DNA from: Pseudomonas putida W15Oct28
Lineage (GTDB): Bacteria > Pseudomonadota > Gammaproteobacteria > Pseudomonadales > Pseudomonadaceae
DNA length: 64,000 bases
Direction: 5' to 3'
Assembly: GCF_000708715.2 (NCBI RefSeq)
Contig: NZ_JENB01000012.1
Location: 97,877 to 161,876 of the forward strand
Positions 1 to 8,481 of this stretch are shown piece after piece; position 1 is the stretch's first letter; each line of letters starts with the position of its first letter. The position numbers and the translations under genes are program-made. The notes beneath the pieces are model-generated. The model had not been told where the DNA came from. It saw only the letters and a program-made list of their open reading frames with translations, and searched no databases.

Positions 1-782
1 AGCTCGCCGGGGGGCGCGAGCACCACCAGGCTCAGCAGGTCGGCAGCCACGCAGGCCAGCGCCTGCTGGCTGTGCAGATGGTCGATCAGCGGGCGCAGGT
101 CGCGCAGCTCGCCGTGGGTGTCGGGGTATTGCAGCAACGCGCCGAACACTGCGTGTTTGCCAAGGTTATCCACAGCGTCGACGATCAGTTCGAAGCCAAA
201 GCCCTCGGCGCGGGTCTTCAACACCGACAGGGTCTGCGGGTGGCAATGCTCGTCGGCAAAGAAGGCGTTGCTCTTGTTGCGCGCCATCCGCTTGGCCAGC
301 GCCATGGCCTCGGCGGCGGCGGTGGCTTCATCGAGCAGCGAGGCATTGGCCAGCGCCAGCCCGGTGAGGTCGATGACCATTTGCTGGAAGTTCAGCAGCG
401 CCTCCAGCCGGCCCTGGGCAATTTCAGGTTGATACGGCGTATAGGCGGTGTACCAGCCGGGGTTTTCCAGCACGTTGCGCAGGATCACCGTGGGGGTGAT
501 GGTGCCGTGGTAGCCCATGCCGATGAGGCTGGTCCAGACCTGGTTCTGCTCGGCGTAACCGGCGAGTTTGGCCAGGGCGGCCTGCTCGTCCAGCGCCGCG
601 GGCAGGTCGAGGGGGCGATTGAGGCGGATGTCTGGCGGTACGGTCTGCTCGATCAGCTCGTTGCGGCTGGCAACACCCAACACGTTGAGCATGGCCTGCT
701 GCTCTGCGGCATCGGGGCCCAGGTGGCGACGCAGGAAAGGGTTGAGCTCTTGCAGTTGATGCAGGGATGGCGACTGGGACAT
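1..782 (-). CDS. gcvP: Glycine dehydrogenase (decarboxylating), P protein, N-terminal part
   Basis: This is the N-terminal 260 residues of the pyridoxal-phosphate P protein of the glycine cleavage system; the rest, including the PLP lysine, lies beyond the left edge. P protein decarboxylates glycine and passes the aminomethyl group to the lipoyl arm of GcvH. The translation opens [20 protein letters not shown] and contains family-typical stretches such as [32 protein letters not shown] and [14 protein letters not shown]. The ATG at 782 is preceded by an AGGAAGAGAG-type ribosome site. The gene lies downstream of gcvT and gcvH on the same strand, separated from gcvH by a REP pair, giving the order gcvT-gcvH-gcvP. 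Confidence 0.96.
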   Translation of the reverse strand, partial: MSQSPSLHQLQELNPFLRRHLGPDAAEQQAMLNVLGVASRNELIEQTVPPDIRLNRPLDLPAALDEQAALAKLAGYAEQNQVWTSLIGMGYHGTITPTVILRNVLENPGWYTAYTPYQPEIAQGRLEALLNFQQMVIDLTGLALANASLLDEATAAAEAMALAKRMARNKSNAFFADEHCHPQTLSVLKTRAEGFGFELIVDAVDNLGKHAVFGALLQYPDTHGELRDLRPLIDHLHSQQALACVAADLLSLVVLAPPGE

Positions 783-872
783 GACGACGCTCTCTTCCTA
801 GACCAGGTCTCATGGAGACTTATAAGTCTAGGAAGGATTGCCGATTCTGCGGGGAATCTTGCTTTACCAGCA

Positions 873-962
873 CCGGCCTCTTCGCGGGCACGCCCGCTCC
901 CACAGATAATCACAGGCCCGAGGCACGCGCTATCCCTGTGGGAGCGGGCGTGCCCGCGAAGC
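873..962. repeat. REP pair, GCGGGC family
   Basis: Two inverted copies of the putida-type REP. The left copy reads CCGGCCTCTTCGCGGGCACG and continues GCCCGCTCCCACAG; its complement starts near 936. They fill the gcvH-gcvP gap and could form one large hairpin or two small ones. Confidence 0.9.
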
Positions 963-975
963 AGACGACGCGGTT

Positions 976-1359
976 TTACTCGCCGATAGCGGCAGCGTAG
1001 CCAGCAGCATCCAGCAGCTTGTCCAGCTCGGCCGGGTTGCTTGGCTTCAGTTTGAAGATCCATGCACCGTAAGGTTCTTCGTTGAGCTGCTCCGGGCTGT
1101 CGGCCAGTTCTTCGTTGACCGCGATCACTTCGCCACCGATCGGGGCGTAGATGTCGGAAGCGGCCTTGACCGACTCGACCACACCGGCAGCGTCGCCAGC
1201 GGCGAATACCTTGCCGACTTCGGCCAGCTCGACGAACACCACGTCACCCAAAGCTTCCTGGGCGTGGTCGCTGATACCCACGGTTACGCTACCGTCGGCT
1301 TCCAGGCGAGCCCACTCGTGGCTTTCGGCAAAACGCAGGTCGGCGGGGATATTGCTCAT
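976..1359 (-). CDS. gcvH: Glycine cleavage system H protein
   Basis: 127-residue lipoyl carrier of the glycine cleavage system. Its lipoyl-lysine arm shuttles the aminomethyl intermediate from P protein to T protein and is reoxidised by lipoamide dehydrogenase. The sequence begins [20 protein letters not shown], and the lipoylation motif [13 protein letters not shown] places the modified lysine at K65. The length is normal for the family. It lies 51 bp downstream of gcvT and upstream of gcvP on the same strand. P. putida-type genomes usually carry more than one gcv set, so whether this is the catabolic copy cannot be told from the window. Confidence 0.97.
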   Translation of the reverse strand: MSNIPADLRFAESHEWARLEADGSVTVGISDHAQEALGDVVFVELAEVGKVFAAGDAAGVVESVKAASDIYAPIGGEVIAVNEELADSPEQLNEEPYGAWIFKLKPSNPAELDKLLDAAGYAAAIGE

Positions 1360-1410
1360 GTCTTGAATTCCTCGATTGGCTCAGCGGTACGCCCGCCGGT
1401 TAAAAAATGT

Positions 1411-2493
1411 TCAGATCAGGATTTTGCCGTGGCGCACGAAGGTCGGCTTGACCACCCGCACCGGGTACCATTTGCCGCGGATTTCCACTTCGGCCCGGTC
1501 ACCGGTAGCCATGGGTACGCGCGCAAGGGCAATTGACTTGCTCAGCGTAGGAGAGAAACTACCACTGGTGATCTCCCCTTCGCCAATCCCGGCCACGCGC
1601 ACCACCTGATGGGCACGCAGCACGCCGCGCTCTTCCAGCACCAGGCCGACCAGTTTTTCCTGCACACCCTGTTCGATTTCTGCCAGCAGGCCGGCGCGGC
1701 CAATGAAGTCGCGCTCGGCCGGCTCCCATGCGATGCTCCAGCCCAGGTTGGACGTGAGTGGGGTGTGGGCTTCGTCGATGTCCTGGCCGTACAGGTTCAT
1801 GCCGGCTTCCAGGCGCAGGGTGTCGCGGGCGCCAAGGCCACTGGGGGCGATGCCGGCGCCGACCAGGTCGTTGAAGAATGCCACCGCCTGATCGCCCGGG
1901 AAGATGATTTCCAGGCCGTCTTCACCGGTATACCCGGTGCGGGCAATGAACCAGTCACCCTCGGCGACGCCTTCGAACGGGCGCAGTTCGCGAATCAGCG
2001 CTGCGCGCGCGGGGCTGAGCAGGGCTGCCACCTTTTCGCGGGCACGCGGGCCCTGGATGGCGAGAATGGCCAGGTCGGGGCGGACCTGGAAGTCCACGGC
2101 AAAACCGGCCCGCTGCTGTTGCAGCCAATCGAGCACTTTTGCCCGTGTGGCGGCGTTGGTAACCAGGCGGTAGCCGTTTTCCGTGCGGTAGACGATCAAG
2201 TCGTCAATCACCCCGCCCTGCTCCTGGAGCAGCGGGCTGTACAGCGCCTTGCCGGTTTCGTCGAGGCGGGACACGTCGTTGGCCAGCAGGCGTTGCAACC
2301 AGGCGGTGGCGTCGCTGCCATCGACATCGACCACGGTCATGTGGGAAACATCGAAAACCCCGCAATCGCTGCGCACCTGGTGGTGCTCCTCGACCTGCGA
2401 GCCATAGTGCAGGGGCATGTCCCAGCCGCCGAAATCGACCGTTTTGGCGCCAAGCGCCAGGTGCAGGTCATACAAAAGCGTGCGCTGTCCCAT
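1411..2493 (-). CDS. gcvT: Glycine cleavage system aminomethyltransferase (T protein)
   Basis: 360-residue tetrahydrofolate-dependent T protein. It takes the aminomethyl group from GcvH, releasing ammonia and forming 5,10-methylene-THF. The start is set at ATG 2493 ([19 protein letters not shown]) because a strong GGAAGGAG ribosome site lies just upstream; the frame is open further upstream without family similarity. Typical motifs include [20 protein letters not shown], the aspartate-containing [19 protein letters not shown] and the C-terminal barrel ([12 protein letters not shown]). It is the first gene of gcvT-gcvH-gcvP. A TACAAT -10 box lies about 95 bp upstream. Confidence 0.97.
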   Translation of the reverse strand: MGQRTLLYDLHLALGAKTVDFGGWDMPLHYGSQVEEHHQVRSDCGVFDVSHMTVVDVDGSDATAWLQRLLANDVSRLDETGKALYSPLLQEQGGVIDDLIVYRTENGYRLVTNAATRAKVLDWLQQQRAGFAVDFQVRPDLAILAIQGPRAREKVAALLSPARAALIRELRPFEGVAEGDWFIARTGYTGEDGLEIIFPGDQAVAFFNDLVGAGIAPSGLGARDTLRLEAGMNLYGQDIDEAHTPLTSNLGWSIAWEPAERDFIGRAGLLAEIEQGVQEKLVGLVLEERGVLRAHQVVRVAGIGEGEITSGSFSPTLSKSIALARVPMATGDRAEVEIRGKWYPVRVVKPTFVRHGKILI

Positions 2494-2585
2494 GGGTTTC
2501 TCCTTCCGGGCGTGGCGAAGCGGCGGCGGTCGATGACGTTGGTCGTCAGCTCTTGTTGTAAGGACCCGTCGCGCGAATGCCGCGC

Positions 2586-2591
2586 ATTGTA
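2586..2591 (-). promoter_or_regulatory. Candidate -10 box for gcvT
   Basis: On the minus strand TACAAT lies about 93 bp before the gcvT ATG, leaving a leader of roughly 85 nt. No convincing -35 is visible and I see no tandem glycine-riboswitch fold in the leader. This is a weak prediction. Confidence 0.35.
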
Positions 2592-2625
2592 GCCGCAAGG
2601 GCGCGGGCTGGCACCCTCAGTGACC

Positions 2626-4248
2626 TCAGTGACTGTGACCGGGTCGATGTGCCGAACGGCGGATCAGGCCGATGACCGGCAGCAGGCCCACCAGCACCAG
2701 CGTCAATGCGGGCAGCGAGGCACGTGCCCATTCGCCCTCACTGGTCATCTCAAACACCCGTACCGCCAAGGTGTCCCAGCCGAACGGTCGCATCAGCAAG
2801 GTGGCCGGCATCTCCTTGAGCACGTCGACGAACACCAGCAGGGCAGCGCTGAGGGCGCCGGGCACCAGCAGCGGCAGATACACCTTGAAAAACAATCTTG
2901 GCCCACCCACGCCCAGGCTGCGGGAGGCCTCGGGCAATGAAGGGCGTATACGCTCCAGGCTGCTTTCCAGCGGCCCGTAGGCCACGGCGATGAAGCGCAC
3001 CAGGTAGGCCAGCAGCAAGGCCGCAAGGCTGCCCAGCAGCAACGGCTTGCCTGCCCCGCCCAGCCAGCTGGACAGCGGGATGACCAAGTGGTTATCGAGG
3101 TAACTGAAGGCCAGCATGATCGACACTGCCAGCACCGAGCCGGGCAAGGCATAGCCCAGGTTGGCCAGGCCGACCCCGGCGCGGATACCACCCGTCGGCG
3201 CCTGGCGCCGGGCAAAGGCCAGCACCAGTGCCACGCTCACCGTGACCAATGCCGCCATGCTGCCCAGGTAAAGGGTGTGCAGCACCAGGCCGACATAGCG
3301 CTCGTCAAGGTCATGCCGGCCGCGTTGCCAGAACCACACCAGCAGCTGCAGCAACGGGATGACGAAGGCGCAGGCAAACACCAGCAGGCACCAGCCACTG
3401 GCCAGCAACGCCTTCACCCCACGCAGGTGGTACAACGCCTGCGCCCGCGGCCGCTCGTTGCCGCTGCGGCTGGCACCCCGGGCTCGGCGCTCGCCGTACA
3501 GCACCAGCATCACGGCCAGCAACAACAGGCTGGCCAGCTGGGCCGCACTGGACAGGCTGAAGAAGCCGTACCAGGTCTTGTAGATGGCGGTGGTGAAGGT
3601 GTCGAAATTGAACACGGCCACCGCACCGAAGTCGGCCAGGGTTTCCATCAAGGCCAAGGCAATGCCGGCGCCGATGGCCGGCCGCGCCATGGGCAGGGCC
3701 ACGCGCCAGAACGCTTGCAGGGGCGATAGCCCTAGCACCCGCGCCGCTTCCATCAGGCCCTTGCCTTGGGCCAGGAAAGCCGTGCGCGCCAGCAGGTAGA
3801 CGTAGGGGTAGAACACCAGCACCAGCACGATGATCACCCCGCCGGTGGAGCGCACCCGCGGCAGGCGCATCGGCCCGAACACTTCGCGCAGGGCGCTTTG
3901 CACCGGGCCGGCGAAGTCCAGCAGGCCGACGAAGACGAACGCCAGCACGTAGGCCGGGATGGCGAACGGCAGCATCAGCGCCCAGTCCAGCCAGCGCCGG
4001 CCGGGGAACTCGCAGAGGCTGGTAAGCCAGGCGAGGCTGACGCCCAGTACGGTGACGCCGATACCTACGCCCACCACCAGCGTCAGGGTATTGCCCAACA
4101 GGCGGCTCATCTGGGTGTCGAGCAGGTGCGACCAGATCTGCATATCGATCGACTGCCAGGACAACAGCAGGACGCTCAGGGGCAGCAGCACCAGGGCGGC
4201 GATCAGGGAGACCGGGAGGTACCAGCGGCGTTGGGGGGTGTGGGGCAA
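2626..4248 (-). CDS. fbpB: Iron(III) ABC transporter, fused inner-membrane permease (FbpB/SfuB type)
   Basis: 540-residue permease built from two homologous halves, the arrangement found in FbpB/SfuB-type ferric iron importers. Each half ends in the cytoplasmic EAA loop that contacts the ATPase: EAARVLGLSPLQAFWRVALP in the first half and EASRSLGVGGPRLFFKVYLP in the second. About a dozen hydrophobic segments are visible from the N terminus (WYLPVSLIAALVLLPLSVLL) onward. It lies downstream of the periplasmic binding protein gene with a REP pair in the 160-bp gap. No ATP-binding subunit gene is adjacent, so the ATPase must be encoded elsewhere. The ferric substrate is inferred from the binding protein. 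Confidence 0.92.
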   Translation of the reverse strand: MPHTPQRRWYLPVSLIAALVLLPLSVLLLSWQSIDMQIWSHLLDTQMSRLLGNTLTLVVGVGIGVTVLGVSLAWLTSLCEFPGRRWLDWALMLPFAIPAYVLAFVFVGLLDFAGPVQSALREVFGPMRLPRVRSTGGVIIVLVLVFYPYVYLLARTAFLAQGKGLMEAARVLGLSPLQAFWRVALPMARPAIGAGIALALMETLADFGAVAVFNFDTFTTAIYKTWYGFFSLSSAAQLASLLLLAVMLVLYGERRARGASRSGNERPRAQALYHLRGVKALLASGWCLLVFACAFVIPLLQLLVWFWQRGRHDLDERYVGLVLHTLYLGSMAALVTVSVALVLAFARRQAPTGGIRAGVGLANLGYALPGSVLAVSIMLAFSYLDNHLVIPLSSWLGGAGKPLLLGSLAALLLAYLVRFIAVAYGPLESSLERIRPSLPEASRSLGVGGPRLFFKVYLPLLVPGALSAALLVFVDVLKEMPATLLMRPFGWDTLAVRVFEMTSEGEWARASLPALTLVLVGLLPVIGLIRRSAHRPGHSH

Positions 4249-4272
4249 GTTGTATGTCTCTGTGGCTGATTA

Positions 4273-4391
4273 GCGACCGCTTTGCGGTCGTTCGCGGGCA
4301 TGCCCGCTCCCACAGGGGTCGCACAACCTTCAAGGGCAGTGCAGATCCTGTGGGAGCGGGCGTGCCCGCGAAAGGGCCCTGGCAGGCCCAA
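4273..4391. repeat. REP pair, GCGGGC family
   Basis: Two inverted GCGGGC...GCCCGCTCCCACAG copies separated by about 30 bp, in the gap between the iron binding-protein and permease genes. Being inside an operon they may affect mRNA stability or the expression ratio of the two genes. Confidence 0.88.
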
Positions 4392-4410
4392 GGAGGATAA
4401 GGCCTGGCGC

Positions 4411-5412
4411 TTAGTTGTAGCCAGCGCGATCCATCAAGCGGATGGCTTCAGCCTGGCGCTTGCCGGCAATTTCCACCGGAATGCTGTCAGCCTTGAAGCT
4501 GCCCCACGCCGCCACTTCCTCAGAAGGTTTTACCTTCGGGTTGGCCGGGAACTCCTGGTTGATGTCGGCGAACAGCTTCTGCGCCTCTTCCCCGGTCATC
4601 CATTCCACCAGCTTTTTCGCCGCTTCCGGGTGAGGTGCATGCTTGGTCAGGCCAATGCCCGACAGGTTCACGTGCACGCCACGATCCCCCTGGTTGGGCC
4701 AGAAGATCTTCACCGGCAGGTTCGGGTTCTGCTTGTGCAGGCGGCCGTAGTAGTAGGTGTTGACCACGCCCACGTCGCATTGGCCGGCCTCGATGGCCTG
4801 GATCACCGCGTTGTCGTCGGAGAACACGTCGGTGGACAGGTTGTTGACCCAGCCTTTGACGATTTGCTCGGTCTTCGCCTCGCCATGGTTCTCGATCAGG
4901 GTGGCGGTGAGCGACTGGTTGTACACCTTCTTCGCCGTGCGCAGGCACAGGCGGCCTTCCCACTGTTTGTCGGCCAGGGCCTCGTAGGTGCTCAACTCCT
5001 CGGGTTTGACCCGCTCGTTGGAGTAGATGATGGTGCGGGCGCGCAGGCTCAGGCCGGTCCAGTCATGGGACGAGGCGCGGTACTGCGGCGGGATGTTCTG
5101 GTCGATGATGTCGGACTTGATCGGCTGCAGGATGCCCATCTGCTCGGCTTGCCACAGGTTGCCGGCATCGACGGTCAGCAGCAGGTCGGCTACGCCGTTG
5201 TCGCCCTCGGCCTTGATGCGTTGCATCAGCGGGGCTTCCTTGTCGGTGATGAACTTGATCTTGACCCCGGTCTTGGCGGTATAGGCATCGAACACCGGCT
5301 TGATCAGCTCGTCGATGCGCGAGGAGTACACCACCACTTCGTCCGCCGCTTGGGCGGTGCCGCCGAACAGGGTCAGGGCCAGAGCGGCCAGTAGGGGCTT
5401 GCGTGGCAACAT
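4411..5412 (-). CDS. fbpA: Iron(III) ABC transporter periplasmic substrate-binding protein
   Basis: 333-residue periplasmic ferric-binding protein. The start is ATG 5412, with AGGAG upstream; it begins with a signal peptide ([22 protein letters not shown], cleavage expected before ADE). The mature protein opens [19 protein letters not shown], typical of the FbpA/FutA class. Tyrosines Y220-Y222 in VNTYYYGRL match the iron-coordinating tyrosines of that class. It delivers iron to the permease encoded just downstream. An imperfect inverted repeat AAATGG-N9-CCATTT (5445-5465) precedes the gene but is not a classical Fur box, so iron control is not shown. Confidence 0.93.
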   Translation of the reverse strand: MLPRKPLLAALALTLFGGTAQAADEVVVYSSRIDELIKPVFDAYTAKTGVKIKFITDKEAPLMQRIKAEGDNGVADLLLTVDAGNLWQAEQMGILQPIKSDIIDQNIPPQYRASSHDWTGLSLRARTIIYSNERVKPEELSTYEALADKQWEGRLCLRTAKKVYNQSLTATLIENHGEAKTEQIVKGWVNNLSTDVFSDDNAVIQAIEAGQCDVGVVNTYYYGRLHKQNPNLPVKIFWPNQGDRGVHVNLSGIGLTKHAPHPEAAKKLVEWMTGEEAQKLFADINQEFPANPKVKPSEEVAAWGSFKADSIPVEIAGKRQAEAIRLMDRAGYN

Positions 5413-5520
5413 GTGAAGCACTCCTCGGATCGTATGAGAGGTGCAAATGGTAGTGAATCCCATTTTCTGGCTCATCTACCTAGCAGTTACCGGATGTTGC
5501 AGAGCCCCTATTCCAACGCG

Positions 5521-5568
5521 GTCCCTGTAGGAGCGGCCTTGTGTCGCGATGGGCCGCAAAGCGGCCCC
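5521..5568. repeat. Single REP, tGTCGCGA family
   Basis: One copy of the second REP family (CTGTAGGAGCGGCCTTGTGT, continuing CGCGATGGGCCGCAAAGCGGCC). It sits between the 3' end of ubiI and the upstream region of the iron binding-protein gene. Confidence 0.85.
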
Positions 5569-5575
5569 GACACGC

Positions 5576-6799
5576 TCAAGCCTTGGCCAGATCCGGCAGG
5601 TCACCACTCAAACCCAAAGCCTGGCGCACAAACACCGCCTTGGCCTCCGGCATCTGCTCCACCAGTTTCAACCCGCTGTTACGCAACCAGCGCAACGGCA
5701 GCGGGTTGGCCTGGAACAACCGCTCAAAGCCCTCCATTGCCGCCATCAGCGCCAGGTTGTGCGGCATGCGCCGCCGCTCGTAACGGCTCAGCACCTTCAC
5801 ATCCGCCAGCCGCTCACCACGTTCACAGGCATTGACCAACACCTCGGCCAGCACCGCAGCATCGAGGAAGCCCAGGTTCACACCCTGCCCCGCCAGCGGG
5901 TGGATGGTGTGTGCAGCATCGCCGATCAAGGCCAGGCCTTCGTCCACATAGCGCTTGGCGTGGCGCTGGCGCAGCGGCACGCACACCCGCGGGTCAGCCT
6001 GCAGCACGTCACCCAGGCGCCCCTCGAAGGCCCGCTCCAAGGCCTGCAGGAAGGCAGCTTCATCCAGCGCCATCAATTGCTCGGCGTGTTCCGGGGTAGT
6101 CGACCACACAATCGAGCACCAATCCTGCTGGCCATCGCGGGTCAACGGCAGAAACGCCAGCGGCCCCTCATCGGTGAAGCGCTGCCAGGCCGTGCCCTGG
6201 TGCCCGGCACTGCAGCGCACGCTGGTGACGATGGCGTGGTGCAGGTAATCCCATTCGCGGGTTTCGCAGCCAGCCAGGCGGCGTACCGCCGAGTTGGCGC
6301 CATCGGCTGCGATCACCAGCGGTGCGCGCAGTTGCCGGCCATCCGCCAGGGTCAGCAACCATTCGTCACCCGAGCGACGCAACTGCTCCAGCCGCGCGTT
6401 GGGCAACAGGCCGATGTCGCTGTCGTGCAGGCGCTCCAGCAGGCCATCCTGCACCACCCGGTTCTCGACGATATGGCCAAGTACCTGGGCATGCACGCTG
6501 GCGGCCGAGAAGTGAATCTGCCCGGTGCCGCTGCCATCCCACACATGCATGTCGGAATACGGCGTGGCACGCCGCTGGGCGATGCCGTCCCACGCGCCGA
6601 GGCGCTCGAGGATGCGCTGGCTGGCCGCCGACAACGCGCTCACACGTGGTTCGAAAGGTGCCTGAGCGTCGAAGGGCTTGACCGTCAGCGGGCCGCCATC
6701 GAGCAAGAGGATTTGCAAGCCACTGTGGCGCAACGCCAGGGCCAGTGCGCTGCCGACCATACCGGCACCGACAATCAACAGATCTGCGCGCATTTCCAT
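5576..6799 (-). CDS. ubiI: UbiH/UbiF/VisC-family FAD monooxygenase (ubiquinone ring hydroxylase)
   Basis: 407-residue flavin monooxygenase of the UbiH/UbiI/UbiF family, which adds hydroxyls to the ring of ubiquinone precursors with NADPH and oxygen. Motifs are the N-terminal FAD site LLIVGAGMVGSALALAL, the VIAADGANSAVR (DG) motif near residue 163 and the GLALIGDAAHTIHPLAGQG (GD) motif near residue 290. It is the last gene of ygfB-pepP-ubiH-thioesterase-like-ubiI, in the position of E. coli visC (ubiI). The family is certain. Which ring position it hydroxylates (C5, as UbiI, or C6, as UbiF) cannot be decided from sequence alone. Confidence 0.88.
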   Translation of the reverse strand: MEMRADLLIVGAGMVGSALALALRHSGLQILLLDGGPLTVKPFDAQAPFEPRVSALSAASQRILERLGAWDGIAQRRATPYSDMHVWDGSGTGQIHFSAASVHAQVLGHIVENRVVQDGLLERLHDSDIGLLPNARLEQLRRSGDEWLLTLADGRQLRAPLVIAADGANSAVRRLAGCETREWDYLHHAIVTSVRCSAGHQGTAWQRFTDEGPLAFLPLTRDGQQDWCSIVWSTTPEHAEQLMALDEAAFLQALERAFEGRLGDVLQADPRVCVPLRQRHAKRYVDEGLALIGDAAHTIHPLAGQGVNLGFLDAAVLAEVLVNACERGERLADVKVLSRYERRRMPHNLALMAAMEGFERLFQANPLPLRWLRNSGLKLVEQMPEAKAVFVRQALGLSGDLPDLAKA

Positions 6800-6802
6800 G
6801 CC

Positions 6803-7285
6803 TTACGCCAGCCTCGCTTGCGGCTTGAGCCGCACGTATAGGGTTTTATCGACCCGCGCCACCAGCTCGCCGGCGCCATCGCGGATATCGACCTGCAAAC
6901 GCGGCAGGCACTTCTTGCCGGTGGCGGTCTGCTGGCGGATGTCGTCCAGCAGCGCGTCATCGACGTGGAATTCGGCGTACACCGGGCCCTTGCCCGGCGA
7001 GATGAAATCGATGCTGGCGGCCTTGTCCCAGACGATATAGTCGCGGCCCAACTGCTCGATCAGCAGCAACATGTAGAACGGGTCGACCATCGAATAGAGG
7101 CTGCCACCGAACTGGGTACCGACATAGTTGCGGTTCCAGCGGGTCAGCTTCATCGCCACCTTGACGCTGCGCAGGTCGGGGCTGATGGACTGCACGCGGA
7201 TGCCCGCCCCCAGGTACGGCGGGTAGAGGTTCAGCATCCAGCGCAACATGCGCGCTCGACGTGCCAGTTTACGCGGGTTGCTCAT
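6803..7285 (-). CDS. DUF4442 hot-dog-fold thioesterase-like protein
   Basis: 160-residue protein of the DUF4442 group, a hot-dog fold related to acyl-CoA thioesterases (PaaI/YiiD-like). The segment NRNYVGTQFGGSLYSMVDPFYMLLL resembles the N/G-rich active-site helix of hot-dog thioesterases. The substrate is unknown. The start codon overlaps the ubiH stop by four bases (ATGA) and the gene ends 3 bp before ubiI, so it is translated as part of the ubiquinone operon. The E. coli ubiH-ubiI pair lacks a gene here. A role tied to ubiquinone or lipid acyl metabolism is inference only. Confidence 0.8.
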   Translation of the reverse strand: MSNPRKLARRARMLRWMLNLYPPYLGAGIRVQSISPDLRSVKVAMKLTRWNRNYVGTQFGGSLYSMVDPFYMLLLIEQLGRDYIVWDKAASIDFISPGKGPVYAEFHVDDALLDDIRQQTATGKKCLPRLQVDIRDGAGELVARVDKTLYVRLKPQARLA

Positions 7286-8481
7286 GCCTGCCCCCGCGGA
7301 TCGGGGCGGGTGCCCAGGCCCATGGCCTGGCGGGCGAACCAGCTTTTGGCCGGCGGCAGCAGGTCGAGCCCGAGCAGGCCGAGGTTACGCCCGGCAGCCA
7401 GCAACGGCTGGTTGCTGCCGAACAACCGGGTGACCTGGTCGGAAAAGCCGATGGTCATGGCCTGGTCCAGACGCTGGCGCTGGGCGTAAGCCTGCAGCGT
7501 CGCCAGGTCGCCAGGCTGCTGCGGGCCGGCCAGCAACGCCTCGGCCAACGACTGCACATCGCGCAGCGACAGGTTGAAGCCTTGGCCGGCAATGGGGTGC
7601 AGGCTGTGCGCGGCATTGCCCAGCACCACCAGGTGCGGGCGCACCTGCTCCTGAGCCTCGATCAGCGACAAGGGGTAAAGGTGCCGTGCGCCGACCTGGC
7701 GCAACGCGCCCAGGCGATAACCAAACACGCCTTGCAGCTCGCGCAGGAAGCTGCGCTCGTCGATGTCGGCCAGGCGCCGCGCATCCATGCCCTGGCGGGT
7801 CCACACCAGCGCACAGCGGTTATCCGGCAACGGCAGCAGGGCCATGGGGCCTTCTTCGGTGAAGCGCTCGAACGCCTGGCCGCCGTGGGCCTCACCCGGG
7901 GTGATATTGGCGATCAACGCGCTCTGCTGGTACGGCGTGTGGCGCACGTGAATGCCCAACTGCTCGCGCAGGCCGGACCGGCCACCGTCGGCCAGTACCG
8001 CCAGGTCGCATTCCAGCTGGGTGTCGTCATTCAACCGCAGGCGGTAACCGCCTTCGATGGCCTGCATCGAGGTGACTTCCGCCGGGCAGCGCCAGCTCAC
8101 CACATCGCTGTCCAGCCCTTGCCACAGGCATTGGCCCAGCCAGGCGTTTTCCACCACGTAGCCCAGCGCCGGTACGCCCTCTTCCTGGGCATCCAGGCGG
8201 GTGGCGCCGAAACGGCCACGGTCGGACACGTGAATTTGCCGGATCGGCTCGGCACGGCGGCCGATGGCCTGCCACAGGCCCTGCTGCTGGTAGATCTGCT
8301 GGGTGCCGAACGACAACGCCGAAGAGCGCGCATCGTAGCTGGGCTGGAAGCTGTCGCCGGGGGCGAACGGCTCGATCAGCAGGATCTTCCAGCCGCGTGC
8401 CTTGGCCCCGGCCTGCAGGGTCAGCGCAAGGCTAGCGCCCACCAGGCCACCGCCAATAATCGCCAGGTTCACGCGGTTCAT
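7282..8481 (-). CDS. ubiH: 2-octaprenyl-6-methoxyphenol hydroxylase UbiH
   Basis: 399-residue FAD-dependent hydroxylase of aerobic ubiquinone synthesis, assigned to UbiH by its position directly after pepP. It carries the FAD-binding LAIIGGGLVGASLALTL at the N terminus, the DG motif LAVLADGGRSGLREQL and the GD motif LVVLGNAAHSLHPIAGQG, where N replaces the usual D in GDAAH. The start overlaps the pepP stop by four bases (8478-8481), indicating translational coupling. It probably acts in the membrane-associated Ubi complex. Confidence 0.93.
   Translation of the reverse strand: MNRVNLAIIGGGLVGASLALTLQAGAKARGWKILLIEPFAPGDSFQPSYDARSSALSFGTQQIYQQQGLWQAIGRRAEPIRQIHVSDRGRFGATRLDAQEEGVPALGYVVENAWLGQCLWQGLDSDVVSWRCPAEVTSMQAIEGGYRLRLNDDTQLECDLAVLADGGRSGLREQLGIHVRHTPYQQSALIANITPGEAHGGQAFERFTEEGPMALLPLPDNRCALVWTRQGMDARRLADIDERSFLRELQGVFGYRLGALRQVGARHLYPLSLIEAQEQVRPHLVVLGNAAHSLHPIAGQGFNLSLRDVQSLAEALLAGPQQPGDLATLQAYAQRQRLDQAMTIGFSDQVTRLFGSNQPLLAAGRNLGLLGLDLLPPAKSWFARQAMGLGTRPDPRGQA

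Noticed and set aside
72..989. Plus-strand 305-codon open frame opposite gcvP
   Set aside because: Its composition mirrors the gcvP minus-strand frame and it has no ribosome site or family resemblance.
2494..2625. Glycine riboswitch before gcvT
   Set aside because: The leader is only about 85 nt and I see no tandem aptamer architecture.
5429..5457. Sigma-70-like TTCACT-N17-TACGAT before the iron binding-protein gene
   Set aside because: Transcription from it would start inside the ribosome-binding site, leaving a leader of about 10 nt; a chance match is more likely.
5445..5465. Inverted repeat AAATGG-N9-CCATTT as a Fur box
   Set aside because: It does not resemble the GATAATGATAATCATTATC consensus in base content or spacing.
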